This document shows positions 9,101 through 21,475 of a stretch of DNA of 64,000 bases, one piece after another. Every line of letters begins with the position of its first letter. The first letter of the stretch is position 1. The notes below the pieces were generated by a model that searched no databases, was not told the origin of the DNA, and saw only the letters and a program-made list of their open reading frames with translations. The stretch covers positions 113,303,783 through 113,367,782 of the forward strand of contig NC_081406.1 in assembly GCF_030272615.1 (NCBI RefSeq). The letters run 5' to 3'. Source of the DNA: Cryptomeria japonica (taxonomy: Eukaryota > Streptophyta > Pinopsida > Cupressales > Cupressaceae). A program made the position numbers and the translations under genes.

Positions 9101-10383
9101 TGTAGATAGTTAAATTAATTATTTTTTAAATAATTTAACCCTTGTACATAATTAATTAATTTAATTGTGTTAGCCTTTACTCTTCTCAATATTAATTGAA
9201 TTTAATTTAATTGATATTATCACTATAGTCCATATAATTGATTTATTTAATAAATCAATTTTCTCTTTTTCTTCTAAAGTCCTCAAAAATTAATTCTTCT
9301 TAATTCTTCCCCTTAATTAATTAATATCAATTAATTAATTAATCCATGTGATTCCTACAAATCACCTTTTTCTAATCCACAATTAGTCTAATTAATTCTT
9401 CTAGAAATCCTCATAATCCTACTTAGCATTATTACTCGAATTTTAATTACCCCCACTCATTCTCTCTCCTAGTCAAATCCTCCTACAAATCACACTTGCT
9501 CCTAATCCCCTTAATACCCTGTTAGTGCCTAATCTCTATGATTAGACACAAAAGTCAACCATAGCCATTTATGGCTAAATCCTCTTGTCCCCCTCCTCAC
9601 CTTCCACCTTAAATGCTCCCTTTTCGGGTGAATGTGAGATTTACAAAATATCGCATTCTCCCATGTTTCTCATCTTCCCAAGGAATTTTAAAATTCCTTT
9701 TCCGTTTTCCAATACCCATGCACACAATATCTTGGGATTTTTTAATTACATGTGCATCCCTCAAGGAATTTTTAATTTCTTTTATCCCTCCTAGGTGCAT
9801 TGGGAACTCTTACCCATGTACCTTGAGGAGGGTGGAGACAAGAAATGCCTTTATGATGAATCTCTTGATCTCCACCCCCTTTGTCATGTCATTGTCCCTT
9901 GATCCATGTGATCTCTTCCTCTCAATCCTAGCCCTTCATTTCCTTTTAATCTTGACCATCCATTTTTCTCCATTTAATTCTATAAATTGGGGTCTCCATC
10001 ACCTCATTTTACATCTCCACTTTTAGTAAGTTCATGCTGCCATCTTGAGCCAAGAATCTGTTCAAAATCCTACATTATAGCCAAATTTATTACATATCCA
10101 TACTTCTCCACTTTCATCTCGCTTGAGTATCCATCATATATATTGATCCATCCAATCATTAATTCATTTGTTGTGAATATTGGTGAGCCATCCACATCAA
10201 TCCATTGAGCTAATGAAATCAGGTTGGAGAAGGGGTGCTACTTCAACCTCATCAAGAGCTCAATCCGAGTAAGAAGGTGAAATTTGGGGAGGGTATAATG
10301 GTTATTTGTGCTTTTTAGTGTTTATGTTTTGTGTTTTTGATCTCTCTAACCATTACACATTCCTTGGATTTTTCCCGTCTTCA
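9101..10383 (+). repeat. 5' LTR of the gypsy element
   Basis: Starts TGTAGATAGTTAAATT inside the copia 3' LTR and ends TCA just before the PBS, about 1,283 bp. The first 300 bp are very AT-rich with many ATTAATT words, and the middle is pyrimidine-rich. Boundaries rest on the break in copia homology (left) and the PBS (right). Confidence 0.6.
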
Positions 10384-10405
10384 TTTTGGCATGCCCGGTG
10401 GGACC
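10384..10405 (+). other. Probable PBS of the gypsy element
   Basis: TTTTGGCATGCCCGGTGGGACC follows the LTR end. A TGG start plus a GC-rich stretch is the expected form for a tRNA 3' end complement. I cannot name the tRNA with certainty. Confidence 0.5.
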
Positions 10406-13126
10406 TGCGTCTTGAAATCTAATCTTTTTTGCAAGTTTTTCATGATTTTTAGCTACACGTTATAGATCAAGGTGGGTGTTTACACAAAAATGTGTGCATC
10501 GCGGTTTCAGCGCATGCGCTTATACATTAGCATGACTGTTTGAATTTCAAAGTTTCATAACCCACCCTTTTTGTAGGACTAGTGATCAGGATGAGCGTCA
10601 CGGCTTCAGTGCATCTGTAGTCTTGAATTCACCTCGTTTGGTAGATTAGATTTCTTTTAAATTTTTCTTCCTAATTAGTTTAAAAACATACAAAAATAAA
10701 AAATGAGTTAAAATAATAAAAAAAAAAATTAATTCTGTTTACTTTAAAATTTGACTTTTTAGGTTAATTGCTCATCAGTGCGTGCACATGCAGATCAACA
10801 CCTACACCCTAGTTCTAGCGCTTCTGTTGAACCCTATTAGCCCGCTCCCTCACATATTTAAAAAAATTTATTTTTTATTTTTCCTGCTAACTATTTATGT
10901 GTTTTCTTTTTTTTAATGCGTATGCACGTGCATTAGCACATAGGTTTCTACATTGATGCATCTAGTCAGGTATAATTGTAGTTAAAATTTTTAAATTTTA
11001 AATTGTGTTCTTTTCCCGCTTTCTGATTTTTGTAGGCGATGGACTTACTTTAGCACTTGCGTAGGTGAATAAGATCTTGTGCAGGCACCGTAGCGCATTT
11101 GCCTGTGGAACAACACCTACATTGTATCCCTTAGGGATTTTTGTTTACTGATTAAATTTTGAGTTTTGCAGGTCTACTCCATTTATCCAAGACCAGAAAC
11201 TGAGACTACTAACTATTTTTGTTGTAGCACGTTGGTCCAAGACATACTTTTTCCCACTAAAGTAGTTTGTTTGTTGCATTTCTAGTTAGAAAATTATGAA
11301 CATGTGGGATTAAAATGAACCGTTGTCTTTTGTGTATGGTGCGCTTGCACATTTAGTGTTGGGTGGACCCATTGTTGCACTCTAGTATCCTCTCCCCTTG
11401 CCTTCGTGGATCTTGGGTGTAAGAGAATGAGTGATCAACAACACCCTCTTTTTCATTTTGGTAGTTAAGGAGTACTCTTGATTGGGGATTTCATCACCCC
11501 ACAAGGGTATCTTGAATTGGGACACATTAGGGATATTAACTCTCCCAGCGTGATCTCGAGTGGGTTTTCTGAGCCGCTCTACAAATAAGTTAGTCGGGCG
11601 GTTGGAGTGCTGAGTGAATTCGACGTATGTGGGGGCCTTCCCTGCACCGATAAGCTTAGTTAGATCCTTAAGTGGCTTGCTTCGAGAATCCATTGTCGGG
11701 TTTGTGATCCCTCATAAATTACACTAGACACCAGTTTTAGTAGCCAAAATCCTACTTTTGATAGTGCTGGGGATGCGGATCATACCCTAAAGTTACTCCT
11801 CATGTATCCACTCAGGATGAGACATAAATCCCCCATCTAATAGATCCTTGGATCTTTGGGGTAAGAGAGTCTTGTATTCCCAAGAAGTGAGTGTCATGGA
11901 GGGGAGCTAGTGCTACGAGAATCTCTATTTGTCCGACTAAGTGAAGTATTTCTTATGCGAGGGGCCTATCAAGTGGAACTTCCACTTTCCAACCTAAGTT
12001 GTGTTTTATTAAAGTGTTTTCATTTGTGCTATATCCATAAAATCAATTTGGGCTAATCTAGGCCCCACATCACTTGCACACTCGACATTGAGTTTTACAC
12101 TTGGCCAATGTATTTTCTATACGTGATGTTTTCTTGCCAAGAGTAGATTGACAAACAACCTCCCCACTTTCCACATTTCACAAACATTCTCAAATCCATA
12201 ATTTTCACACCTTGCATAATCAAAGTCCAAATCTAGTCCACCTCATCTCCACCTCATGTTTCATAAGCCTAAGTTGTACAAAAATTCTAAGAAGACTATA
12301 TGTCGTCCAATCAAGAAGAAGAAGCTCACTCAATCCCAACATATTAGACATCGCAAGTTTTGGTACACCAACTGTAAACTCTTGCTTAAGCATATGACCT
12401 TCTTGCATAGATATCATGATTATATTCATGGTCATAACAATGAGTTTGATGCTAGTGATGAACTAAGAGTCTCTACCCTACATCAAGGATCAGGCTTTTC
12501 TTTCAATACCAATTATCCTCAAACTCAGGGTGGTCGTATCCCTTCATACAATTTATCATTTGAACCTATCACTTATTGACTCATTTCCATCTCAAGGATA
12601 ATCTATTCATCAATTTCTTCTAGTCATCACTATCATCCCTCTTTGATCTTTCATCATCAACACTTTCCAAGGACTTAGCATAATAAAACCTTAATCAATC
12701 ATCCAAATCAAATCAACCTCACGCTAAGGTTTTATAAATGTGAAGTTTTATTTAAACCTCATCTTAAATCAATTAATCATTTGGCTTATGTGCTTGGGAA
12801 AGAATCTACCCCAATCATGTGTCTTTATTTTGATTGGGATCATTAGTCAATCCTTAGTAAAAAGAGACTTTGATCATCATCCTAAGGTCTAAATTTCACC
12901 TAACATGGTTGTCACCTTGTTTATGGTTTTTATCAATATCCCCCCACCTAAAATCCTCATTCAAGGACTAAGGTGAAATCCTAATCAAACTTTGTCCTAA
13001 TTTAAGGACCTAATCAATCATTCTATCCAATGTCATCAGATTCAAATCAAATCGAAATCCAAAATCTTTGCTAAGTCCTCTCATTAAGATTTTCTTCCGA
13101 CAAATCTTCCCTAAGATTATTCTTGT
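10406..13126 (+). other. Long gypsy leader between PBS and gag
   Basis: About 2.7 kb with no domain recognised on the plus strand. 10490-11350 carries scattered words of the GCGCATGCGC / GTGCACATGC type, including a perfect 12-bp palindrome at 10509-10520. A 103-codon ORF lies on the opposite strand (11382-11693). A plus-strand ORF of 107 codons (12256-12579) has no recognisable similarity. The rest is AT- and TC-rich. Confidence 0.5.
11382..11693 (-). CDS. Antisense ORF in the gypsy leader (unknown)
   Basis: 103 codons starting at an ATG (MDSRSKPLKDLTKLIGAG), with balanced, basic composition that looks more protein-like than most ORFs of this size here. It lies antisense to the gypsy leader. 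Antisense ORFs are known in some plant gypsy lineages, but I recognise no domain, and chance is possible. Confidence 0.2.
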   Translation of the reverse strand: MDSRSKPLKDLTKLIGAGKAPTYVEFTQHSNRPTNLFVERLRKPTRDHAGRVNIPNVSQFKIPLWGDEIPNQEYSLTTKMKKRVLLITHSLTPKIHEGKGRGY

Positions 13127-13494
13127 ATGGTCACAACTCGATCTCAAAAGAAGAAGATGGTCGAACAACAATATGGCATGCCGAACATTAGTGTCCTATA
13201 TAAAGACCCTACACAAGATCCCTTGCAAGGGCAAAATGTACAACTTGACATTCAAGTTCCACAACCACAAGTGGACCCTAAAATGGTTGATCAAGATGAC
13301 CTCTCCCCAGAAGTGCGGACATTCCTAGAAGATTCATACAATCAAGAAATGATGGAGAAATTCATCTGCCACAATATTGGTGGTCTCTTAAATAATCTCA
13401 TTGAAAATGGAGCTCGTCTTCCCCCTAATTTTGATAGATCCATTATTGATCAACAACCATAGGGAGAATTTCCTCCTACTCTTATTATTGCACT
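13127..13494 (+). pseudogene. N-terminus of gypsy Gag
   Basis: Starts MVTTRSQKKKM, a typical start for plant gypsy gag-pol polyproteins, and reads 111 codons to a TAG at 13460-13462. The frame stays sensible beyond the TAG (GEFPPTLII), which suggests a CAG-to-TAG change rather than a natural end. Copia LTR sequence begins at about 13495 and removes the rest. No zinc knuckle or protease remains. Confidence 0.55.
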
Positions 13495-14591
13495 TATTAT
13501 TTCACAAAGGGACCTATTAAAGTCCACTCAGTTAAGGGATTTTGCTATTCTAGTTATTAGAAAATAATAGAGAGAATGATCTATTGTAATATCTACTCTT
13601 AGCTTAATAAGATCCAGATGAAGCTTTTCAATTTGACCATCGATTACTCTTGCTCTGCACTCTACCAGTGTTCTACATCACACTTACTCTTCACACTATC
13701 TAAGATCTGCACACTCTCTTCACCACTCTGATATTCACTTAGTAGTTCTACCCTCTTCTCATCTTGTTGGATCGCCTCTCCTTAGAATTGCACTTTGCAA
13801 TTTTTATGATCAAACTTTTTGGTTTTCACCAGAAACCTTTATATAAAACTCAATAGATTTAAAATTCAAAACTTTCCAAATATTCCCACACTCTCTATGA
13901 GATCTCCATCAATCTCACCAATGACTCATCCTTAATTTTCTCTGCAACTCATAATTTCACCAACCTCTAGGTCATGTTCTATCCTTTTAATGCGAACCGG
14001 AAAATCCGCACAAATCTCACTTTAACTGATTGTCAACTGAAGTAAAATTCACTATCCATTTGTTTAATGATATCTCACCATGACTGACTCACCTTTGGTC
14101 ATCGCATCCAGCTTACTGGTTGCTGCCCCAAAATTCATAGAGGATATCATTCTTCAACCTATATTACCGGTTCATCGGTGTACCTCTTCACCTTTTGCCA
14201 CTGGTCACTTCTCATCTCTTAGACTGATCACCTATCTGTCTAGAGTGTTTTGATCATGCACAAGACTACTAAACTTCAATCTGAGTCACCTCTTGTGATC
14301 GCATCATTATTTCATTTGCCAGTTTGAAGAAATTGATCTCAATACCTATCAGGTGCTTGACTGACTAGTTAGCTACTCTGTTTTCCCTTCAACCAATTAG
14401 CCTTCTAATAACACACTGCTTAAGAATGTCAATGATGAATTATTGGGAAGCACTAAATCCTTCATACTATTTTCAGCCATGAGTAAACCATTGAGGTTTA
14501 CCACATCTTCTTGCCTATGATCTTGGCCTTATTCATTGGTAAGTGTTGGTCATCAATGACAATACTAGCTAATGAACCGATTGTGCCAACA
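13495..14591 (-). repeat. Truncated copia LTR (A)
   Basis: Aligns with 20390-21475 of the full LTR. The portion equivalent to 19984-20390 is missing at the gypsy gag junction. The right end is TGTGCCAACA. An LTR in this position is the 3' LTR of segment A. Confidence 0.7.
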
Positions 14592-14739
14592 CCATTAGTT
14601 ATGCCAATAGTATGTTTGTCATCGCACCAAAAGCTCAAGATCTCAATGCCTGCTACAAACACTAGACTTACCTAGATCCACGAGAGGTGGTTAAGACATG
14701 TTGCAAACCCTGAAACAGGTGTTGACCACCAAGTCAACA

Positions 14740-16260
14740 TATCCTTTACAAACAAGTCTTGCTTTGTTCATAACAACTTCACCTTGCTGATTTAATTTAT
14801 TCCAGATGACCCATTTAGGTCCAATTACATTTTTGTCTTTAGGTCTAGGAACAAGAATCCATGTATTGTTCTTTTCAATCTAATTCAATTTGTATTCCAT
14901 CGCTTTTACCTAATGTTCATCTTTACATGCTTCATTCACATCTTTAAGTTCAATCTTAGAAATCAAAGAATATTCAACCTAATCTTTTTCAATTCTTTTC
15001 CTAATTTGAACACCTTTATTTCTATATCCTATAATCTAATTTTCAAAATGATTCAACCTTACATACCTGGGAATCTTAGGATTTCTTGATTTTTAGACTC
15101 TTGAGTTCTTTCTTATGTGCTTGTACTAGTCCCTTCTCCTTGATTTAGTGGATTCACCGCAACAATCCTAAAATGGCTTTCAATCTAAGGTTGCTTCCCT
15201 TTGTTTGCACTATAACTCTGATCATTTGAAACATATCTACAATATCTTATCTGTTTCTCATTGCATTCATCAACCCTAACATTTGCAATCTCAACTATAT
15301 TTATCAGTCTCTTGTTATAACACTAGCAGGCCTTGCTTTTAATAGAATAACCAAGAAATATTCTTTCATCGCATCTAGCATCAAACTTCCCTAAATCTTC
15401 ATCCCTTTTGATATAACATTTACTTCCAAAAATTCTGAAATATTTAACAGTAGGAGCATGATCAAACCATAATTCATAAGGAGTCTTAGCAGTATCACCT
15501 TTGATATGAACCTGGTTAAGAGTGTAAACAATAGTACTCACAACTTCTCTTCAATAAACATGCAGAACATTTCCTTACTACATCATTGTCCTTGCAACTT
15601 CTTGAATGGTTATGTTCTTCCTTTCCACAACTCCATTTCGCTGAGGGGTTTTTGGGGCAGGCATTTGTCTTCTAATCCCATTATCTTCACAAAATGCATT
15701 AAACTCAATGGAAATAAATTATCCACCTCTGTCAGATCTTAGACAATTAAGCTTAAAACCTATCTCAATTTCAACCATAGCTTTGAAAATCTTGAACTTC
15801 TCTAAAGCTTTAAAATTCTCCCTGAAGAAAGTAACCCACACCATCCTTGAATAATTATCAATCAACAACATGAAATATCTGTCTCCTTGCATTCTTCTAA
15901 CTCTTGAAGGTTCACACAAATCAATATGCACAAGATCCAATAATCCATTAGAAAAATGCTTCTTACTCTTGAACAATATTATATTTTGTTTCCCTAACTG
16001 GCATTCTTTGCGCATAGGGTAGAAGGTTTCATCAACTTAGGAAGATCTTTCATAGCCTAAGTAGAACTTATCTTAACGATGTTATCGAAATTCACATGAC
16101 ACATCCTTCTATGCCATAACCAACTTTCATCAACTTGAGCAATCAAACATCTTTTACTAGAGCTATTAAAGTGAAAGATATTACCTTTAGTATTTGCACC
16201 TGATACAATTTTGTTTCTTGCTTGTCCATGACACAATCCTATCTCCAAGAAAGAATGCAC
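14740..16260 (-). pseudogene. Copia pol remnant: RT start and integrase (A)
   Basis: Reading from 16260 down. Pre-integrase with WLWHRRMCHVNFDNI (about 16150-16075). Integrase core with the first Asp (VHIDLCEP), the second Asp (LRSDRGG) and the downstream Glu (NGVVERKN, about 15640). Integrase C-terminal part (YELWFDHAPTVKYFRIFGSK, about 15480-15420). RT N-terminus (VIGPKWVIWNKLN) that stops at LVCKGY near 14740. Multiple stops and frameshifts. The rest of RT and RNase H are missing, replaced by 147 bp of unrelated DNA next to the LTR. At 16261 the sequence jumps to segment B. Confidence 0.7.
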
Positions 16261-16261
16261 C

Positions 16262-17310
16262 TTAACTAGTGCTCTTTATGTCATCAATGTTCCCTACCCA
16301 ATCTACATCAGTGAAGACAATTAAGTTGAAATTTCCCTTATGTGGATACCAAAGACCATACTCATCAGTCCCATTAAGATATCGAAATATCCTCTTAACC
16401 ACCACCATATGAGTCTCTTTTATCTTTGCAGCAAATCTAGCAACCAAGCCAACTACTTGTGCTATATCTAGTTTACTGTGCACTCCATATTGCAACTTAC
16501 CGATCATGGACCGGTATAGTGTCTTATTCACTTCATTAGCCTCATCATTTTTGGAGAGCTTGCAACCTATAACCATCAGAGTTCCAACAGGCTTGGAATC
16601 TTCCATTCCAAAGGTCTTCAATATTTCCCTTATATATTTGGTCTGGCTAATGAATATACCATTCTTTAGTTGAGATACTTGCAGGTTGATGAGGAATTGT
16701 ATTTCACCGATCATGGACATTTCAAACTCTTTCTTCATTTCTTCTACAAAACCTCTGCTCATTTCATCATCTCCTCCAAAGATGATGTCATCTAATCTTT
16801 AAATACAAGTTACTATTGTCACTAGTTCTCATGAACCCTATACTTATTAGGTATGAGTGCAGCCTCTCATACCAAGATCTTGGTGCTTTTTTTAGCCCAT
16901 ATAGAGCCTTTTTCGGCTTGCATACCATGTCTCTTCCATCTTCTAATGAAAACCCTTTTGGTTGCTCAATGTACACTTCTTCCTCTAGAACACCATTCAA
17001 AAATGTTGATTTGACATCCATTTGGTAGACCTTGAACTTCTTGTAGGCAACACAAGCAAGCAAGATTCTAACTCCTTCTAGTCTGGCCACCAGTGCAAAG
17101 GTCTCTCCATAGTCCAATCCTTCTTCCTGTGCATACCCTTTGCAGACTAATCTTGCTTTGTTTCTTACTACTTGACCAGTTTCACCCATTTTGTTTCTAA
17201 ACACCCACTTGGTGCCTGTTACTTTTTTGTTCTCTAGTTTGGGCACAAGGATCCAAGTTTCATTTTTCTCAATCTGCTCCGATTATTCATTCATAGATTT
17301 GATCCAATAT
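16262..17310 (-). pseudogene. Copia reverse transcriptase and start of RNase H (B)
   Basis: RT motifs are clear: [33 protein letters not shown], the catalytic Asp in [26 protein letters not shown], then DDIIFGGDD. The residues just before the DD of the active site are deleted and the frame shifts at about 16765-16788, so the enzyme would be inactive. Downstream is ISQTKYIREILKTFGM, and RNase H starts with TDVDWVGNIDD and is cut at 16262. Codons match the copia lineage of A, C and E. Confidence 0.75.
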
Positions 17311-17399
17311 TCATCTTTTAGAGCCTCCTTTATTGTTTTGGGCTCAATTTTATAGAGCAGATAGGTACTCTCCCTTGCTTTTCTTCTAGTCAATACTCC

Positions 17400-18535
17400 T
17401 ACATTTTTATCACCAATAATATTGTCAACTGGATGATTGTTTCTGACATACCTTGGTTGTACTGGTTCATTTCTTGGAGCTTCTTCTACCGGTTGTGTAG
17501 GTTCTACTTCACATGATTCCTCATTTTCCGCTACAATATGATTTTCTACAGTAGGTTCATTCGATACAGTGTAAATGAATCCTTGATAGTCCTCTGGTTC
17601 ATTCTTGTTGTCCTATTCATTTTTCTCAGAGAACTCATCCACTCTGACATTTGCACTCTCTACAATCTTACTAGTTCTTTTGTTAAAGCACCGGTATGCT
17701 TTACTCTTTGTGGGGTAACCTAAGACGGTTCATTCATCACTTTTAGGATCGAACTTTGTAGAGTACTCATCCCTCTTGATGTAACACCTACTTCCAAATA
17801 CCTTGAAGTAACTCACATTGGGTGAGTATCCACACTATAATTCATAGGGAGTCTTATTTGTCCCCTTCTTCACCTGAATCTAGTTCAAGATATACACAAT
17901 AATACTCACTGCTTCTCTCTAGAAGATATGTGGAATATCCTTCTGTATCATCAGAGTCCTTGCACAATCAATTAGAGTTTTGTTTCTTCTTTCTACAACT
18001 CCACTCTGTTGAGGTTTTCTAGGTGCATTCATCTGCCTCATAATCCCTTGATATTCATAGTAATTTATAAACTCTTGAGAGGTGAACTCTTCTCCTCTAT
18101 CCAATCTCAAGCATTTCATACTCTTATCGGTTCCTCTCTCCACTCAAGCCTTGAAGACCTTGAACATGTGAAAGGCTTCAAATTTTTCTTTCAAGAATAT
18201 AGCCCACATCATTCTTGAGAAATCATCTACAGACAACATGAAGTACCGGTCCCCATATAAACTCTTAATCCTCATAGGACCACACAAATTTGTATGCACT
18301 AGGTCCAACACATTCTCAGATGAATAAGATTTGCTGTTGAAACTAGATCCAGTCAACTTTCCTAGTTGACAATCTTTACACATAGCATTCTTAGGTTTCA
18401 TAATGTCAGGCATACCTCTAACAAACTTCACTCTACTAACCTTTGCTATGCTATCAAAATTAACATGACACAATCTTTTGTACCACAGCCAACTGTCTTC
18501 TACCTTTTCCATTAGGCAACTTCCTATAGTGGTGT
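17400..18535 (-). pseudogene. Copia integrase (B)
   Basis: From 18512 down: pre-integrase zinc region (WLWYKRLCHVNFDSI, with Tyr where a zinc His is usual, then MCKDCQLGK). The integrase core follows, with the first catalytic Asp replaced by Asn (VHTNLCGP), the second Asp in LRLDRGEEF and the Glu in SGVVERRN. The C-terminal part carries SYFKVFGSRCYIKRDEY near 17790. Several TAG stops. The missing Asp alone would disable strand transfer. Confidence 0.75.
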
Positions 18536-18584
18536 CTAGGTAGAATAGATTACCTTTGGTATGTTTACCAGTAGCAATCAGACC

Positions 18585-18932
18585 TCATGATTTATCACTT
18601 ATTTTGCATATTCCTTCATTAAAGTCCAACCAATAACCCTTATTGTTAAGTTGTGCAACACTTAATAAACTATACTTTAGCCCTTCTATCCAGTAAACAT
18701 CTTCACAATTTGTTTTGTCATTTAGGGCAATAGATCCCTTACCTTTTACCGCATAGGGAGCATCATTGTCGAATCTCACTAGTCCTCCATCACAGTCCTC
18801 CATGTTGAGGAATTTGTTCCTATCACCAGCCATGTGGTGAGTGAAACCACTGTCAATTACCCATTTTCCACATCGGTTTGAACTAGAAATCAGTGCCATA
18901 TCACTTTCCTCTATGCTATCTTCCTTTACCAC
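18585..18932 (-). pseudogene. Copia aspartic protease (B)
   Basis: WVIDSGFTHHMAGD carries the DSG active-site triplet (usual Cys at the next position is Phe). VRFDNDAPYAVKGKGS and LLSVAQLNNKGY follow, the normal course from protease to pre-integrase. It cleaves the Gag-Pol polyprotein. This stretch is open for 115 codons. Confidence 0.75.
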
Positions 18933-19016
18933 TACAAATGCAATCCCTTCTCCATTAGATCCTTCTGATTCTTCATCGGTAACTCCTTCTTATGCAAGAT
19001 AGCACTCCTTGCTCTT

Positions 19017-19965
19017 TTATTTGTATCTTTTGAAGTTATCCTTCCTATCATTGTCAGGACATTTGGATGCAATATGACCTATTTTATTGCATGAGAAACA
19101 CTTCAAGGGTAGTTTACCTTTGTACTTCCCTTTTCCTCTTGGCAACCTTCTTGCTATTAGGGCCTCAAGCTCATCTTGTTCTTGTTCTTCATATAACAAG
19201 TGGTCATGTTCATGAGAATGACTGGTTCTTGCAGTGGAACTACTTCCGGTTTATTTTCTTCTTATTGTTGGTGCAAGTGTCATAGAAGATTTGAAGGTAG
19301 CATCAATCTTAGGCATGCTGTTATCATAGATTCATAGTTGCTCAGTTCAAAAGTAGTTAGCTTACCGATCAGGGATTCAAGTGTAACATTGACTGTTCCC
19401 AAAGATCCGAGTTCCTAAATTGTAGAAACCCTTATGGCATATTGTGATAGCAAGGTTCTCAATATTTTTCTAACCACATCATCTTCTTCGAGTTTTCCTC
19501 CATCACTTCTGATGGAATTTACCACATCCTTTATTCTTTCATTGTACTATTCTATATTTTCTCCTTCTTGCATCCCCGTCTCATCAAATTTGTCTCTCAA
19601 ACTATCCACCTTATCCTTTTGTACATGAGGATCTCCTCCATAGACAATCTTCATCTTATTCAACATCTCATAGGTTGTTTTCAGATATTGAACCTTAGCA
19701 TACTTGATATCAGATAGAGTACTAGCAATCATGTCCATTGTTGCAACGTTATCTTGCTTTTCTTTGATCTGATCTGTAGTGAGAACCCCTATAGGTTCAT
19801 TTACTCTATGATTACATGATTCTAGTAATGACCTCCTAGAGTTCTTAGGTAGAGCTTCATTCTACCACACCATAATATGTAATTCTCCTTAGAGAACTTG
19901 GGGCCCTCCTTTCACATCATCTTGGATCTTTCCTTAAGCTATTAAGCTCTTTAGAATTTAAGGAC
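19017..19965 (-). pseudogene. Copia Gag (B), UBN2 type
   Basis: Reading from 19965: fragments of the UBN2-type Gag fold (YEMLNKMKIVYGGDPHVQKD at about 19680-19620) interrupted by stops and shifts, then a single zinc knuckle CFSCNKIGHIASKC at about 19110-19068. The related zinc-knuckle region at 60360-60410 belongs to the same lineage. One knuckle here contrasts with four in E1 and X. Confidence 0.7.
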
Positions 19966-19968
19966 CAT

Positions 19969-19981
19969 GGCTCTGATACCA
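19969..19981 (-). other. Primer-binding site of copia B
   Basis: Minus strand TGGTATCAGAGCC, a perfect initiator tRNA-Met complement, 2 bp from the LTR start at 19984. Confidence 0.9.
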
Positions 19982-19983
19982 AT

Positions 19984-21475
19984 TGTTAGTCCCAATCTAT
20001 GCTGAGAGGGGAGGGGTGAATCAACACTATACTGATTATTACAGATTTGACCTTAATCAAAACTTCTTAATCAAACTTAACATTTATCAAAATAAGAAGT
20101 ATTAATGAGAAACATGCACACAAAAATTTAACACACAAGACTACCAAGATTTATCACATGGAAACCCAAACAAGAGAGAACCACAGTGTGAGTAGAAACT
20201 CACAAAATTTGCACTCTTTTGGAGTACACCCAGTTAGGAGCCATCCCTATTAGGAGATTACAAAGGCACTGTTAGGTGCCAACCTGTAAAGGGATTTTCT
20301 TTAAGGCCTGTTAGAACCTTTACCCTGTTAGAGGTAGCCTTGTTAAAGGACTTAGGATCATCATTTAAGATGTCACCCAGTTAAGGGATTTTACAAAGGG
20401 ACATGTTAAAGTCCACCTATCTAAGGGATTTTGCTGTTGTAGTCATTAGAAAACAATAGAGAGAATGATCTCCTGTAATAGCTACTCTTAGCTTAATCAG
20501 ATCCAGATGAAGCTCTTCGGTTTGACCATCAGTTACACTTGCTCTACACTCTATTGGTATTCTACATCACACTTTCTCTTCACACTATTTGAGCTTTTCA
20601 CACTCTGTTCACCACTATGCTATTCACTTAGCAGTTATGCCCTCTTCTCATCTTGCTGGATCACCTCTTCTCAAAATTTTACTTTGCAATTTTCACAATC
20701 AAACTTTTTGGTTTTGCCTAGAAAACTTTATACAAAACTCAGTAGATTTGAAATTCAAGACTTTCCAAATCTTTTTGTACTCTCTCTACACGCTCTCCAT
20801 CAATCTTGCCAATGGCTCATCCTTAACTGCCTCTACAACTCATAATTTCACCAACCTCTTGGTCGTGTTTTGTCTTTTTAATGTGAACCAGAAAATCCAC
20901 ACAAATCTCACCTTAACTGATTGTTAACTGCTGGTAAACTTCACTATCCATTTGTTTAATGATATCTTGCCATGACTGACTCACCTTTGGTCATCACATC
21001 CAGCTTATCGGTCACTACCCGGAAATTCCTGGAGGATATCATCTTTCAACCTGTATTAGCGATGTAACTCTTCACCTTTTGCCACCAATCACTAATTATC
21101 TCGAAGACTGATCACCTATCTGTCTAGAGTATTTCAATCATGCATAAGACTACTAAACTACAATCCGAGTCACCTCTTGTGACCGCATCATCATTTCATT
21201 TGCCAGTTTGAAGAAACTGATCTCAATACCTATTGGGTGCTTGACTGACCAGTAGGCTACTCTATTTTCCCTTCAACCAATTATCCTTCTAACAAAACAC
21301 TGCTTAATTGTGTCAATGATGCATTTTTGGGAAGTACTGAATCCTTCATACTGTTACCAGCCATGAGTAAACCATTAAGGTTTACCACATCTTCTTGCCT
21401 ATGAGCTTGGCCTTATTCACTGGTAAGTGTTGGTCATCAATGGAAATATTAACTGATGAATTGGTTGTGCCAACA
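19984..21475 (-). repeat. Full-length copia LTR shared by segments B and C
   Basis: About 1,492 bp. Plus-strand start TGTTAGTCCCAATCTATG, end TGTGCCAACA. Contains the G-rich tract (20010-20019) and the ATGGAAACCCAAACAAGAGA block (20158-20177). It is the 5' LTR of B by its PBS. Segment C begins directly at 21476 with the same sequence that follows the LTR at 14591. Confidence 0.75.

Larger units (their letters stand above)
9101..13494 (+). mobile_element. 5' part of a Ty3/gypsy element
   Basis: Plus strand: LTR (9101-10383), PBS (10384-10405), a long leader and the start of gag (13127). It is cut at about 13495 by LTR sequence of a minus-strand copia. No gypsy pol or 3' LTR is seen in the window. 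The gag start and the PBS form, unlike the tRNA-Met type used by the copias here, support the gypsy call. Confidence 0.6.

Noticed and set aside
12256-12579. 107-codon plus-strand ORF in the gypsy leader as gag start
   Set aside because: The start MVTTRSQ at 13127 is the typical gag start, and the upstream ORF has no similarity.
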